From contig JAUXTH010000211.1 of NCBI GenBank assembly GCA_030679035.1, positions 1 to 57,199 on the forward strand: DNA of 57,199 nt. The letters run 5' to 3'. Below the pieces are notes generated by a model that searched no databases, was not told the origin of the DNA, and was given only the letters and a program-made list of their open reading frames with translations. Shown here one piece after another: positions 36,010 to 44,625 of the stretch; position 1 is the stretch's first letter; each line of letters starts with the position of its first letter. The DNA is from Methylobacter sp. (lineage in GTDB: Bacteria > Pseudomonadota > Gammaproteobacteria > Methylococcales > Methylomonadaceae). Made by a program: the position numbers and the translations under genes.

Positions 36010-38318
36010 TATGAATGCACCTCTTGCAGCAATTTCATAATCTCTGCACTCACCGCATCCAAATCTGCATCGATCTCGACTAAATCCCTCGGCGGTTGAT
36101 ACTGGTAAAAATGCCGGTTAAATGGGATTTCATAACTGACGATGCCGATTTCCTGATCCTTGTCGTCTCTTTTGCCGGCATCTATCCAGGCATCGGGAAC
36201 ATGGGGTAAAACCTCTTTGGCAAAATACGCTTCATTAATTTCGTTAACTGATCTGCTTGGATCAAGCGCCACATTTTCATTATCGCGCAGGTCGCCATCG
36301 GCTTTGTATTCCAGCACTTTGCCGTCCACTTCAAACAAGCCATACACTGGATTGGCCTTGCCTTTGTGGACTTTTTTAATGACTTTTTCCGCTTGTGGGT
36401 TTTTCCAGCTCACGGCGTCGGTGATCTGTTTTTTCTCTTTGGCGTCCAGGTTGATGCCGGTCGCTTTTATGACATCGTCATAGCCGTTCATGTCATCGTG
36501 CTGCGCGGTGCCGATGGCCTGTTGCAGTTGTTTGGCTTTGAGCAGGATTTGTTTTTGGTCGTGCCAGGTTTTTCGATCCAGCAGGTCTTTGATCTGCTTT
36601 TCTTTTAACTCGCTGTAGTGAGTTTTAATCCGGTTGCGTATGCCCTCTTCGTGTTCTGTTAAAGCTCCGTAAAGTTCGCAATCGACTGCATCAGTCCAGT
36701 GTTCGCCGTATTCGGCATAAGCCCATTTCATGACTTCGGTTAACGGTTTGGGGGCAAAGCGTAATTCGGCAATGCGCTCATCGCTGAACTGGTAGGATTC
36801 GCGCAAGGGGCGCTCTATGGTGATGCGGCGGTAGCCGAATTCGTAGCTGTTGAAGATTTTGCTGGCAAAGGTTTTGGGCGCTTCGGTTTTCGGGTTTTCC
36901 GACTGGCGGCCGCGATTGCTTTTTTGTTCGGCGGGCTTGTCCAGCTCCCGGGCATCGACCACTTCGAAGTTGCCGAAACAGCGGGTAATGGTGGCAATAT
37001 CGCTGCCATCCATCACGTTACGTTTGGAACCTAAAGATTTACGCATTTTACCGCACAGATTTACGCCGTTAATCAGCTGGACCTTGCCTTTGCGTTCTAG
37101 GGCCTTTTTATTGGAAAGAACCCACACATAGGTGGAAATGCCGGTGTTGTAAAACATGTCGGTCGGCAAGGCGACAATGGCTTCCAGCAGGTCAGCCTCT
37201 AAAATGTAACGGCGAATCTCGGATTCGCCTGAACCTGCACCGCCGGTAAACAATGGCGAGCCGTTAAGAATAATGCCGATACGTGCGCCGCCTTCGGAGG
37301 CATCTCTTAACTTGCTTATCAGGTGCAACAGGAATAACAGCGAGCCGTCAGAGACCCGCGGCAAGCCGGGGCCAAAGCGGCCACTAAAGCCTTTTAGGGT
37401 ATGTTCGTCTTTGATGTCCGATTCAATTTTTTTCCAATCGACGCCAAACGGCGGGTTGGATAGCATGTAATCGAATTTATCGGCATACAGTTGGTCGTTC
37501 GATAAGGTGTTGCCGAGTTTAATATTTTTGACTTCCTGCCCTTTGATCAGCATATCGGCTTTGCAGATGGCGTAACTTTCTGGATTCAGCTCTTGCCCGA
37601 AGCCGCGCATCACCGCTTGCGGGTTTAATTCATGCACGTATTCCATGCCCGAAGAAAGAAAACCGCCTGTACCGGCAGTCGGGTCGTAGATGGTGCGGAT
37701 GATGCCCGGCTTGGTCAGGGCGTCATCATCTTCCATAAACACCAGCGAGGTGGTAAGGCGCACAATATCTCGCGGGGTAAAGTGTTCTCCGGCGGTTTCA
37801 TTTGAGCCTTCAGCAAAGCGGCGGATCAGTTCTTCAAACACCAAACCCATATCGTGATTGGAAATGGCCTTGGGGCTTAAATCGGTTTGCCTGACCTTTT
37901 GCACGATTTTGTAGAGCAGATTGGCATCGTTGAGCTGGCCGATAAATTCAGAAAACTTGAAGTGCTCAAAAATCTCACGGGCATCTTTGGAAAAGCCCTG
38001 GATATAGGATTCCAGGTTGGCGGCAATGCCCGCTTCACCGAGTTTGGAGAGATCCATTTTGGAAATGTTGAAAAACGACAAGCCGCCGGTAGCTCTTAAC
38101 AGCAGCTTTTCCTGGGCCTCTTCGGGCAGGTTCATTGCTTGTACTTTTTCAACCTGAGCCAGCACATTTTCTTTGCTGTCTTTCAATACGCCTTCGAGGC
38201 GGCGTAACAAGGTGAATGGCAGGATGATACGGCCGTACTGGCTTTGCTTGAAGTCCCCGCGCAGTAAATCGGCTAACGACCAGATGTATGCGGCCAAGTT
38301 GTTGGTGTTTTGTGTCAT
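36009..38318 (-). CDS. hsdM: Type I restriction-modification methylase subunit
   Basis: A 769-residue N6-adenine methylase subunit. The start is placed at ATG 38318 ([19 protein letters not shown]), where the family normally begins; an upstream ATG at 38387 adds 23 unconserved residues. S-adenosylmethionine motif [10 protein letters not shown] and catalytic NPPF (SNPPFGVDW) are intact. The C-terminal extension (after about residue 520) is longer than in E. coli HsdM but is seen in many HsdM. Order is hsdM-hsdS-(YhcG fragment)-kinase-small ORF-hsdR. Confidence 0.96.
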   Translation of the reverse strand: MTQNTNNLAAYIWSLADLLRGDFKQSQYGRIILPFTLLRRLEGVLKDSKENVLAQVEKVQAMNLPEEAQEKLLLRATGGLSFFNISKMDLSKLGEAGIAANLESYIQGFSKDAREIFEHFKFSEFIGQLNDANLLYKIVQKVRQTDLSPKAISNHDMGLVFEELIRRFAEGSNETAGEHFTPRDIVRLTTSLVFMEDDDALTKPGIIRTIYDPTAGTGGFLSSGMEYVHELNPQAVMRGFGQELNPESYAICKADMLIKGQEVKNIKLGNTLSNDQLYADKFDYMLSNPPFGVDWKKIESDIKDEHTLKGFSGRFGPGLPRVSDGSLLFLLHLISKLRDASEGGARIGIILNGSPLFTGGAGSGESEIRRYILEADLLEAIVALPTDMFYNTGISTYVWVLSNKKALERKGKVQLINGVNLCGKMRKSLGSKRNVMDGSDIATITRCFGNFEVVDARELDKPAEQKSNRGRQSENPKTEAPKTFASKIFNSYEFGYRRITIERPLRESYQFSDERIAELRFAPKPLTEVMKWAYAEYGEHWTDAVDCELYGALTEHEEGIRNRIKTHYSELKEKQIKDLLDRKTWHDQKQILLKAKQLQQAIGTAQHDDMNGYDDVIKATGINLDAKEKKQITDAVSWKNPQAEKVIKKVHKGKANPVYGLFEVDGKVLEYKADGDLRDNENVALDPSRSVNEINEAYFAKEVLPHVPDAWIDAGKRDDKDQEIGIVSYEIPFNRHFYQYQPPRDLVEIDADLDAVSAEIMKLLQEVHS

Positions 38319-38496
38319 GATGGGGCGGATTATCTTGTTTATACCAATGGTAAATGACAGGTGTAGGGCAAAGCCCATTTTACCCACAATAATTTACTGC
38401 AAGTTGAATAAATTTCAGTGATAGTCAGGGGGATGCGGATAGCTTATTCGGCAAGATTCAATTCGAGCCGCCGCCAAAGGTGGGCAAGCAGGCATA

Positions 38497-38533
38497 AAAA
38501 AACCGATTGCCTTTAAAAAGCAATCGGTTTTTT
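38497..38533 (-). terminator. Terminator after tRNA-Ser(UGA)
   Basis: AAAAAACCGATTGC (38497-38510) pairs perfectly with GCAATCGGTTTTTT (38520-38533). Transcribed from the minus strand it ends in a T-run just after the tRNA gene. Confidence 0.85.
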
Positions 38534-38540
38534 GTATATA

Positions 38541-38630
38541 TGGCGGAGAAGCAGGGATTCGAACCCTGGGAGGGGATCAACCCTCAACGGTTTTCAAGAC
38601 CGCCGCTTTCGGCCGCTCAGCCACCTCTCC
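38541..38630 (-). tRNA. tRNA-Ser(UGA)
   Basis: A 90-nt serine tRNA on the minus strand: acceptor GGAGAGG paired with CTTCTCC, discriminator G and encoded CCA (38541-38543). The anticodon loop CTTGAAA gives TGA, reading UCN codons. The variable arm is long, as in class II tRNAs. It adjoins the hsd locus, but no repeat of its 3' end was found at the far side of the island. Confidence 0.97.
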
Positions 38631-38715
38631 ATACCCGGCGTATTATATATTGTGTTCGGTTTATTGCAATATTAATTGTTTGTTTAAAGCAGATTTGATG
38701 CCTTTGCTGATCGTC

Positions 38716-39216
38716 TCAACTCTTGCGGTAATTAATATCAACGATGGTATAGCGGGTCTCTTTAAGCTCGTTCTTGATGGCGACTTCGTCATCAAAGGTT
38801 TTTTTAAACAGCACTCTTGCCAACGGCGAATCGAGGCTGATGTAGTGTTTTTTGGGATCAAGCTCATCAGCACCAACGATGCGGTAGGTCAACTCCTCGC
38901 CCGCTTCATTTTCCAAGGTCACCCAGGCGCTAAAAAAAATCCTGTCCTGATCGTCGGGCGGCTGGGACACGATATTAAGATCGGGTAGCCGCTTTTGTAG
39001 GTAATGGATGCGTCGATCTATGCCGCGCAATTCTTTTTTGCGGTAGATGTACTCGGCATTTTCTGAGCGATCGCCTTCGGCTGCCGCTGCGGATAAGGCT
39101 AGCGTGACCTCTTTGCGCTTGCTCCACAGCTCTTTTAATTCAACTTCCAGCGCTTGATAGCCTTCCGGGGTGATGTAAGGGGATGACTTGGGTTGCGGCG
39201 GTCTCCAGCGCGACAT
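38716..39216 (-). CDS. greB: Transcript-cleavage factor GreB
   Basis: A 166-residue Gre factor that rescues backtracked RNA polymerase. The start is set at ATG 39216 (MSRWRPPQ); the 17-codon extension upstream is not conserved. The N-terminal coiled coil carries the tip acidic pair in AAAEGDRSENAEYIY. The basic patch and C-terminal FKBP-like domain (SPLARVLFKKTFDDEVAI) fit GreB better than GreA. It is divergent from the FKBP gene. Confidence 0.93.
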   Translation of the reverse strand: MSRWRPPQPKSSPYITPEGYQALEVELKELWSKRKEVTLALSAAAAEGDRSENAEYIYRKKELRGIDRRIHYLQKRLPDLNIVSQPPDDQDRIFFSAWVTLENEAGEELTYRIVGADELDPKKHYISLDSPLARVLFKKTFDDEVAIKNELKETRYTIVDINYRKS

Positions 39217-39322
39217 GATTGATTTCCTGTAGGTAATTACGACGGCTTGAAATGTTTTTTCAGACAAAAGGGTGGTAATTCTTTATCATAGCCGCCTTTT
39301 AAATTACGAAAAAGGTTTAATC

Positions 39323-39802
39323 ATGCAAGTAGCTGACAAGATGGCTGTCTCAATTCACTATACGTTGACGAATGACGACGGCGAAGTGCTGGATAGTTCG
39401 ATAGGTGATGAGCCATTGGTTTATCTGCACGGCACGGGAAACATCATCCCCGGCCTGGAAGATGCGTTGTTTGGCAAAGCCGTCGGCGACAAGTTTAATG
39501 TGCGCATTGCCCCCAAAGACGCTTATGGCGAGAAAAATGATGGAATGATTCAGGTTATCCCGCGGGCCATGTTTGAAGGCATTGATGAGCTTGAAGTCGG
39601 CATGATGTTTCATGCCGATGTCAGTTCCGGCTCCGGCGAGGTTACCATCGTTAAGATCGACGGCGATGAAATTACTATAGATGGCAATCACTCGCTGGCA
39701 GGAGTGGCCTTAACGTTTGATGTGGAAGTTGTGGCGGTCAGACCGTCGACTGAAGAGGAAGCGGCGCACGGACATATCCATGGCGCGGGTTGCCATCATT
39801 AG
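39323..39802 (+). CDS. SlyD-like FKBP-type peptidyl-prolyl isomerase
   Basis: A 159-residue protein (ATG 39323 with AAAGG ribosome-binding sequence). The FKBP core with an IF chaperone insert is clear: LDSSIGDEPLVYLHGTGNIIPGLE at the start and LAGVALTFDVEVVAVRP at the end. The short His/Cys-rich tail (GHIHGAGCHH) is a reduced version of the metal-binding tail of SlyD, which delivers nickel. It may act as a chaperone and metal binder. Confidence 0.92.
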   Translation: MQVADKMAVSIHYTLTNDDGEVLDSSIGDEPLVYLHGTGNIIPGLEDALFGKAVGDKFNVRIAPKDAYGEKNDGMIQVIPRAMFEGIDELEVGMMFHADVSSGSGEVTIVKIDGDEITIDGNHSLAGVALTFDVEVVAVRPSTEEEAAHGHIHGAGCHH

Positions 39803-39810
39803 TTTGCAGG

Positions 39811-39960
39811 CCGGAATAAGCCGGTTCGAGCGATAGCGGGAGCTGGCGTTTTCAGCAAACATCTACGGGCTGTCGGAGTTCAAAGCTTGCTTTGAACAGC
39901 CAAAGCAAGCTTTGGACTCCATCTGTCGGATTTTTCAGTTCGTTGTGAGGCTTATTCCGG
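39811..39960. repeat. 12-bp inverted repeat enclosing a family B REP pair
   Basis: CCGGAATAAGCC (39811-39822) and GGCTTATTCCGG (39949-39960) are perfect reverse complements. Between them lies a family B pair, TTCAAAGC-tt-GCTTTGAA (39879-39896) and CCAAAGC-aa-GCTTTGG (39900-39915). The element occupies the gap between convergent genes. Confidence 0.85.
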
Positions 39961-39969
39961 CAAACACTT

Positions 39970-40698
39970 CTAACCCACAAAAGCCTTCAGTAATTCAGCG
40001 GTATTCGCCATGCCTTTATGGAGATGCCGCTCAATTTCTTCCATAGTTATTTCTCCTTCCGATTTTCCTGCTGCCCAGTTGGCGACTACGCTGATTGCGG
40101 CATAATCCATCTCAAGTTCTTTAGCCAAAGCGGCTTCCGGCATGCCGGTCATGCCGACCAGATCGCAGCCGTCCCTTTCCATGCGCTGGATTTCTGCGGC
40201 GGTTTCCAGGCGCGGACCTTGGGTGCAACCGTAGGTGCCCAACGGGCTGATTTTTATGTTGGCTTTGGCGGCGGCGCTGATTAAGCGGGAGCGCAGTTTT
40301 TGATTGTACGGATAGGTAAAGTCGATATGCTGCACCGCCTCGTCTTCAAAAAAAGTATGCAGTCGGCCATAGCTGTAATCGATAATCTGATCGGGGATGG
40401 CGATATGCGCAGGAGCCATTTCGGCGGTAATGCCGCCCACGGCGGCGACGGCGATGATCTGCTCGACGCCGAGCTGTTTGAGCCCCCAGATATTAGCCCG
40501 GTAATTGATTTTGTGCGGGGCAATAGTGTGCGGATTGCCGTGGCGCGCCAAAAAAATAATCCGGCTGCCGTTCAGCTCGCCGGTTACAAATTCGGCGGAA
40601 GGCGAACCGTAAGGTGTGGTTAATTCTTCGCGCTTGATTAGGTTTAAGTCGCTAAGTTGGGTCAGGCCGGTGCCGCCGATGATGGCAAGTGTGGTCAT
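39970..40698 (-). CDS. S-methyl-5'-thioinosine (or thioadenosine) phosphorylase
   Basis: A 242-residue purine nucleoside phosphorylase-fold enzyme (AIIGGTGL, FLARHGNPHTIAPHKINYRAN, GMTGMPEAALAKELEM). The family cleaves methylthio-nucleosides left from polyamine synthesis or acyl-homoserine-lactone signalling. In Pseudomonas aeruginosa the homologue encoded next to nagZ uses methylthioinosine, and here nagZ and an hpt-like gene are upstream on the same strand, favouring that substrate. It starts 5 bp after the phosphoribosyltransferase stop. Confidence 0.88.
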   Translation of the reverse strand: MTTLAIIGGTGLTQLSDLNLIKREELTTPYGSPSAEFVTGELNGSRIIFLARHGNPHTIAPHKINYRANIWGLKQLGVEQIIAVAAVGGITAEMAPAHIAIPDQIIDYSYGRLHTFFEDEAVQHIDFTYPYNQKLRSRLISAAAKANIKISPLGTYGCTQGPRLETAAEIQRMERDGCDLVGMTGMPEAALAKELEMDYAAISVVANWAAGKSEGEITMEEIERHLHKGMANTAELLKAFVG

Positions 40699-40703
40699 GG
40701 TGT

Positions 40704-41243
40704 TTATTCCTTGCAGGCAAAAATGCCTGGTGCGTTGCGTAAATAGCCCTTGTAGTCCATGCCGTAGCCGAACAAATAGCGGTTTTCGACGGTCAATCCG
40801 ACAAAATCGGCAGTTAACGGTTTTTGATGGTCGAGTATTTTATCCACCAACACGGCGCTGTAGACGGCTGTCGCGCCTTGCTCCCGGCAATAGGCACAGA
40901 TGGCAGACAAGGTAATGCCTTCATCGAGGATGTCGTCAACGATCAATACCGTTCGGTCTTTAAGCGGTGTTTCCGGTTTAACCAGCCAGTCGATGTTGCC
41001 GCCTGTGGTCTGATTTTGATAACGGCTGGCGTTGATAGAGTCTATAGTCAACGGGATGGTTAACCGGGTCAGCAGTTTGCCGAAGGTCGGGATGCCGCCA
41101 TTCAATACGCAGAGTAACAGCGGGTTGCGCTCGGCAAGTGCGATGTTGATTTCCTGGGCCATTTTGTCGATGGCGGCTTCAACTTCCTGTTCGCTGTGCA
41201 GCAAATCGGCGGTTGCCTGGACGTGTTTGATTTCTTCAAGCAT
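40704..41243 (-). CDS. hpt: Hypoxanthine-guanine phosphoribosyltransferase
   Basis: A 179-residue type I phosphoribosyltransferase. The PRPP-binding loop VLIVDDILDEGIT is present, with the N-terminal PP-loop region CVLNGGIPTFG. It would salvage the base released by the neighbouring phosphorylase back to IMP or GMP. It overlaps nagZ by 8 bp and is followed by the phosphorylase after 5 bp, so the three form one operon. Confidence 0.9.
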   Translation of the reverse strand: MLEEIKHVQATADLLHSEQEVEAAIDKMAQEINIALAERNPLLLCVLNGGIPTFGKLLTRLTIPLTIDSINASRYQNQTTGGNIDWLVKPETPLKDRTVLIVDDILDEGITLSAICAYCREQGATAVYSAVLVDKILDHQKPLTADFVGLTVENRYLFGYGMDYKGYLRNAPGIFACKE

Positions 41244-42252
41244 GGTTATAGGTCTGGTTGATGAGGGTTGATAGTTTGTGCCACTTTTCGGTTTGCATCA
41301 GCTGCTCCCGGTTTAGCTGCGGTCTGCCTTGCATCCGGTTAAGGCGCTGTTCTCTGATCGGGTCTTGAGTGATAGGCAAGACCTCAAGCACCTGTTCGGC
41401 GGCTGTGGGATTGTTGCAAACCAGAATCATATCGCATCCGGCAAGCTGTGCCAGTCTGGCGCGTTCCGGGAAGCCGCCAACCGATGCCGCGCCTTCCATG
41501 CTCAAATCGTCGCTGAACACCGTACCGTTAAAGTTCAATTCCTTGCGTAAAATCTGTTGTATCCAGAACGGCGAGAAACCGGCCGGATTCGGGTCGACTT
41601 TTGGATAGACCACATGCGCAGGCATGATGCCTTCCAGGCCTTCTTCGATCAGTTGTTTAAACGGCAGCAGGTCCTTTGCCCTGATCTCGTCCAGATCCCG
41701 ATCATCCACCGGCAAGGTCAGGTGAGAATCGAGCGCCACTGCGCCGTGTCCGGGGAAATGCTTGCCGGTTGCGGCCATGCCCGCTTCATTCATGCCTTTC
41801 CTGAATGAGCTTGACAGACGCGTTGCTAGTGTTGGATCGGTTGAAAACGAGCGGTTGCCGATGATTTCGCTGACGCCGCAATCAATATCCAAGACCGGCG
41901 CAAAGCTGAAATCAACGCCGACGGCCAGCAGTTCGGCGGCCATCAGCCAGCCTGCCGGTTCAGCCAGCTCTGGAGTTTGTGCATAGCTGGCCGCAGGCGG
42001 CAGGCGGGTGAAGCCTTGTTGAAAGCGTTGCACTCTGCCGCCTTCCTGATCGACGGCAATCAGGATATTGCCGTTACGCGCCGCACGGATGCTGTTAATC
42101 AGCTCGGTAACTTGTTCTGGATTTTGATAGTTGCGCGAAAAAAGAATCACCGCCCCGGTGTTGGGATGGTTTAGTTTTTCTTTTTCGTCTTGGGCCAGGG
42201 TTAAGCCCGCAACATCCAGCATTATCGGGCCGATCGGGAGTTTACTTGTCAT
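41236..42252 (-). CDS. nagZ: Beta-N-acetylhexosaminidase NagZ
   Basis: A 338-residue glycoside hydrolase family 3 enzyme, cytosolic, which removes GlcNAc from anhydro-muropeptides during cell-wall recycling. AVDQEGGRVQRF, the signature KHFPGHGAVALDSH with the catalytic His, and FSDDLSMEGA with the nucleophile Asp are all present. Length is typical. It is the first gene of an operon with hpt and the phosphorylase. Confidence 0.96.
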   Translation of the reverse strand: MTSKLPIGPIMLDVAGLTLAQDEKEKLNHPNTGAVILFSRNYQNPEQVTELINSIRAARNGNILIAVDQEGGRVQRFQQGFTRLPPAASYAQTPELAEPAGWLMAAELLAVGVDFSFAPVLDIDCGVSEIIGNRSFSTDPTLATRLSSSFRKGMNEAGMAATGKHFPGHGAVALDSHLTLPVDDRDLDEIRAKDLLPFKQLIEEGLEGIMPAHVVYPKVDPNPAGFSPFWIQQILRKELNFNGTVFSDDLSMEGAASVGGFPERARLAQLAGCDMILVCNNPTAAEQVLEVLPITQDPIREQRLNRMQGRPQLNREQLMQTEKWHKLSTLINQTYNHA

Positions 42253-42337
42253 TACCTTGTTATTATCTGGTGTCGTTTTAAAATTAATGGGCTTGGCCTA
42301 TACTAGACTGCTATTTTCTAGTTACACGGAGTCTGTT

Positions 42338-42808
42338 ATGCGTTTATGGGTTGTGATATTAAGTCTACTGTTCATGTCTGTTGCTGCTGCGAATGAGGGA
42401 GCAAAAGAATCGGAAGCAGAGGCCGGTGTAAAATATATGGAAATGACTCCTAAGTTTACCGTTAATTTGGCGGAACCGAAAAAATTTTTGCTGATAAACG
42501 TGCAATTATTGGTTGAAGGTGCAGGAGCTATTGCTGCGGTAAAAAAACACATGCCTGCGTTAAGGCATGAATTAATCATGCTATACAGTGGCAGGCCGTC
42601 CGCGGAATTACAAACCATGGAACAGCGCGAGGCATTGAGGCAAGAAACGACTAAGGTTATTCGTGAGACGCTGGAAAAAATGGAAGGCGCTAAAGGACAT
42701 GGCGAATCGGCTGAGGAAGGTCATGCTGATGAGCATAAAGAAGAAGGCAAGGTTGAACATACCGAAGGCTTCAAAGAGGCATATTTTACTGAGTTTTTGG
42801 TGGATTGA
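42338..42808 (+). CDS. FliL-like protein (orphan)
   Basis: A 156-residue exported protein (ATG 42338, GGAG ribosome-binding sequence). Residues 1-18 are a signal peptide or anchor. The periplasmic domain matches FliL: YMEMTPKFTVNLAEPKKFLLINVQLLV at the front and RETLEKMEG followed by AYFTEFLVD at the end. An unusual His/Glu-rich insert (GHGESAEEGHADEHKEEGK) precedes the last strand. FliL tunes flagellar stators, but no flagellar gene is nearby, so this may be a FliL-like protein with another role. Confidence 0.8.
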   Translation: MRLWVVILSLLFMSVAAANEGAKESEAEAGVKYMEMTPKFTVNLAEPKKFLLINVQLLVEGAGAIAAVKKHMPALRHELIMLYSGRPSAELQTMEQREALRQETTKVIRETLEKMEGAKGHGESAEEGHADEHKEEGKVEHTEGFKEAYFTEFLVD

Positions 42809-42844
42809 TTTTTAAGGAACAAGGCGAAAGGGTTAGCGTTAGCT

Positions 42845-43252
42845 TTACATTCCTAACCGACCTTTAATGCGAGCTAAGTTTTCTGCAATTTGCTGTTCGG
42901 TGTAAGGTACCGCGTCGAACTTTCCCCAGATTGGCGTAGGCCAGGCTTTATCGGTTTGGTAGCGGACGATATGGTGGATATGCAGTTGCGGAACCATATT
43001 GCCTATCGCCGCAATATTCATTTTGTCCGCTTTAAAGAGTACCGCCAGGTTTTCGGCAAGATAGCTCGATTCCTCGGTCAGCAATTGGCGATCCGCCTTG
43101 CTTAGTTGGTAAATTTCCCGCAAGCCCGTCCGTTCCGGCACCAGTATGAACCAGGGATACTGGCTGTCATTCATCATTAATAATCGGCATAACTCAAAAC
43201 GGCCAATGGCTATGCAATCTTGCTCCAGGCGGGGGTGTAGCTGAAATGTCAT
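42845..43252 (-). CDS. HIT-family protein
   Basis: A 135-residue member of the histidine-triad superfamily, cytosolic. The HIT-type segment QLHIHHIVRYQTD is at about residues 89-101, although the third position is not a clean HxHxHxx triad. RLLMMNDSQYPWFILVPERTG is the usual N-terminal strand. Substrate is likely a nucleotide-phosphoryl compound. The closest relatives are HIT proteins of Pseudomonas and Methylococcales type by overall look. Confidence 0.85.
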   Translation of the reverse strand: MTFQLHPRLEQDCIAIGRFELCRLLMMNDSQYPWFILVPERTGLREIYQLSKADRQLLTEESSYLAENLAVLFKADKMNIAAIGNMVPQLHIHHIVRYQTDKAWPTPIWGKFDAVPYTEQQIAENLARIKGRLGM

Positions 43253-43356
43253 GACGCTCTATCCTAAAAACTAAAAGCAATGCTTGAAAATGGCTGGATA
43301 ATCAGTTTAACTTAATATCCTGGCTGAGAATATAACAATAACAGGAGGATAGCTTT

Positions 43357-44418
43357 ATGTCTGCCCAAGCCATTTCAGATCGAGCCATTTCGGCTCAAGA
43401 TAGTTCAAATGATAAGCCGCTGGCCGTTTCGTTCCGGTTGTTGTTGGGGCTTTATGCAATCATCCCTTTGTGTTTGTTGCTACAGTTGTTTGACGGTTGG
43501 TTTTGGCAGGGGGCCTTACAGCAGAACTTGCCGAGCAGCCCCAAGCAGTTTTTATTGTTCCAGATTCTTTTTGGCACGCCGCATATCGTCGCAAGCTCTA
43601 TCCTACTGGCGAGCAATACCGAATACCTGAAATTTTACAAGCTGAAAATCATTGTGATGACGGTTGCGATTATCACGATTTTCGGCGTGGGCAGCTTGTT
43701 TATTCCCTATAAGGCGCTTTATGTGACGGTTGCTGCCTGGACCGTATACCACGTACTCAAACAGCAGCTGGGCGTGGGCCGTGCCCTGTATCGTCTGCCC
43801 GATTGGATTTTTTATCTGTTATTGTGGCTGAGCGTGACAGCGGGCATTTTTGTTTATATCGGCATATTCCTGAAAAACAGCCTGGATGTGCAGCAGCTGG
43901 AGTGGATAAAGCTTATTGCAGGCGGTTTATGTGCAGGACTGATTTGCAGCGCGCTGTTATGCCAACGTTATGCGACCACGCAACTGGGCAAGTGGTTTTT
44001 GTGGAGCAATGTTTTATTGGTGCTAAGCAGTTTCTATCTGTTTGTTCAGCAGTATTATTTCCTCGCGATCTTGGTTCCAAGGCTGGTGCATGACGCGACG
44101 GCCTATATTTTCTACGTGGTGCATGATTACAACAAGCACCATCGGCAACCGCAGAATTCGATGTATCGCTATGCGGCGCGTTGTCATTTGCCGGTTTTTG
44201 TTGTGTTGCCCCTGTGTTCGTTTTTGCTGGCGTATGTGTTGCAGTCTTACGGGGACAGTACGCTCAATGTGGTTACCGAGTTCTTTTTCGGCATAGAGAT
44301 TCGTAAAGCGATTACCGTGGGTTTGCTAGGCTATCTGGCGCTGATGCATTATTACACCGAGGCCTTCACCTGGAAGCAGGGCTCGCCTTACCGGCGGTTT
44401 ATTGCGTTTTCGAAGTAG
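43357..44418 (+). CDS. Polytopic membrane protein with conserved histidines
   Basis: A 353-residue protein with about 8-9 hydrophobic segments and no family I recognise. Histidines and acids cluster at membrane borders: H76 (FGTPH), H132 (VYHVLKQQ), H245-D246 (RLVHDATAY), H256-D257, H261-H262, and H341 (ALMHYYTEAFTWKQGSPYRR). The spacing recalls integral-membrane metal enzymes, although no standard HxxxH set is complete. An AGGAGG ribosome-binding sequence precedes the ATG. It stands alone between divergent and convergent genes. Confidence 0.75.
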   Translation: MSAQAISDRAISAQDSSNDKPLAVSFRLLLGLYAIIPLCLLLQLFDGWFWQGALQQNLPSSPKQFLLFQILFGTPHIVASSILLASNTEYLKFYKLKIIVMTVAIITIFGVGSLFIPYKALYVTVAAWTVYHVLKQQLGVGRALYRLPDWIFYLLLWLSVTAGIFVYIGIFLKNSLDVQQLEWIKLIAGGLCAGLICSALLCQRYATTQLGKWFLWSNVLLVLSSFYLFVQQYYFLAILVPRLVHDATAYIFYVVHDYNKHHRQPQNSMYRYAARCHLPVFVVLPLCSFLLAYVLQSYGDSTLNVVTEFFFGIEIRKAITVGLLGYLALMHYYTEAFTWKQGSPYRRFIAFSK

Positions 44419-44467
44419 CGATTGAATGGCCGCAGATCGCGCGGATTTGTGCGGATTTTATCAGCGA

Positions 44468-44624
44468 ATATCTGTTAAATCGTATCTGCTTTAAAAGACC
44501 GGAAAAACCTAAACGGAGCCGCGACTTCAGTCGCGCATGAGAGTTCATGCATAGACGGGGATGATAACAGCCATCGCCGCGACTGAAGTCGCACCTCCGA
44601 TCGCCCTGAAATTTAAACAGATAT
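44468..44624. repeat. Inverted repeat enclosing a family A REP pair
   Basis: ATATCTGTTAAAT (44468-44480) and ATTTAAACAGATAT (44611-44624) are reverse complements with one bulged base. Inside are two family A palindromes, CGCGACT-tc-AGTCGCG (44520-44535) and GCGACT-ga-AGTCGC (44579-44592), in opposite orientation. The element ends 1 bp before the SulP stop codon. Confidence 0.8.
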
Positions 44625-44625
44625 G

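Noticed and set aside
30076-38630. tRNA-Ser(UGA) as integration site for the restriction island
   Set aside because: No copy of the tRNA 3' end was found near 30076-30142, and no integrase gene lies in the island.
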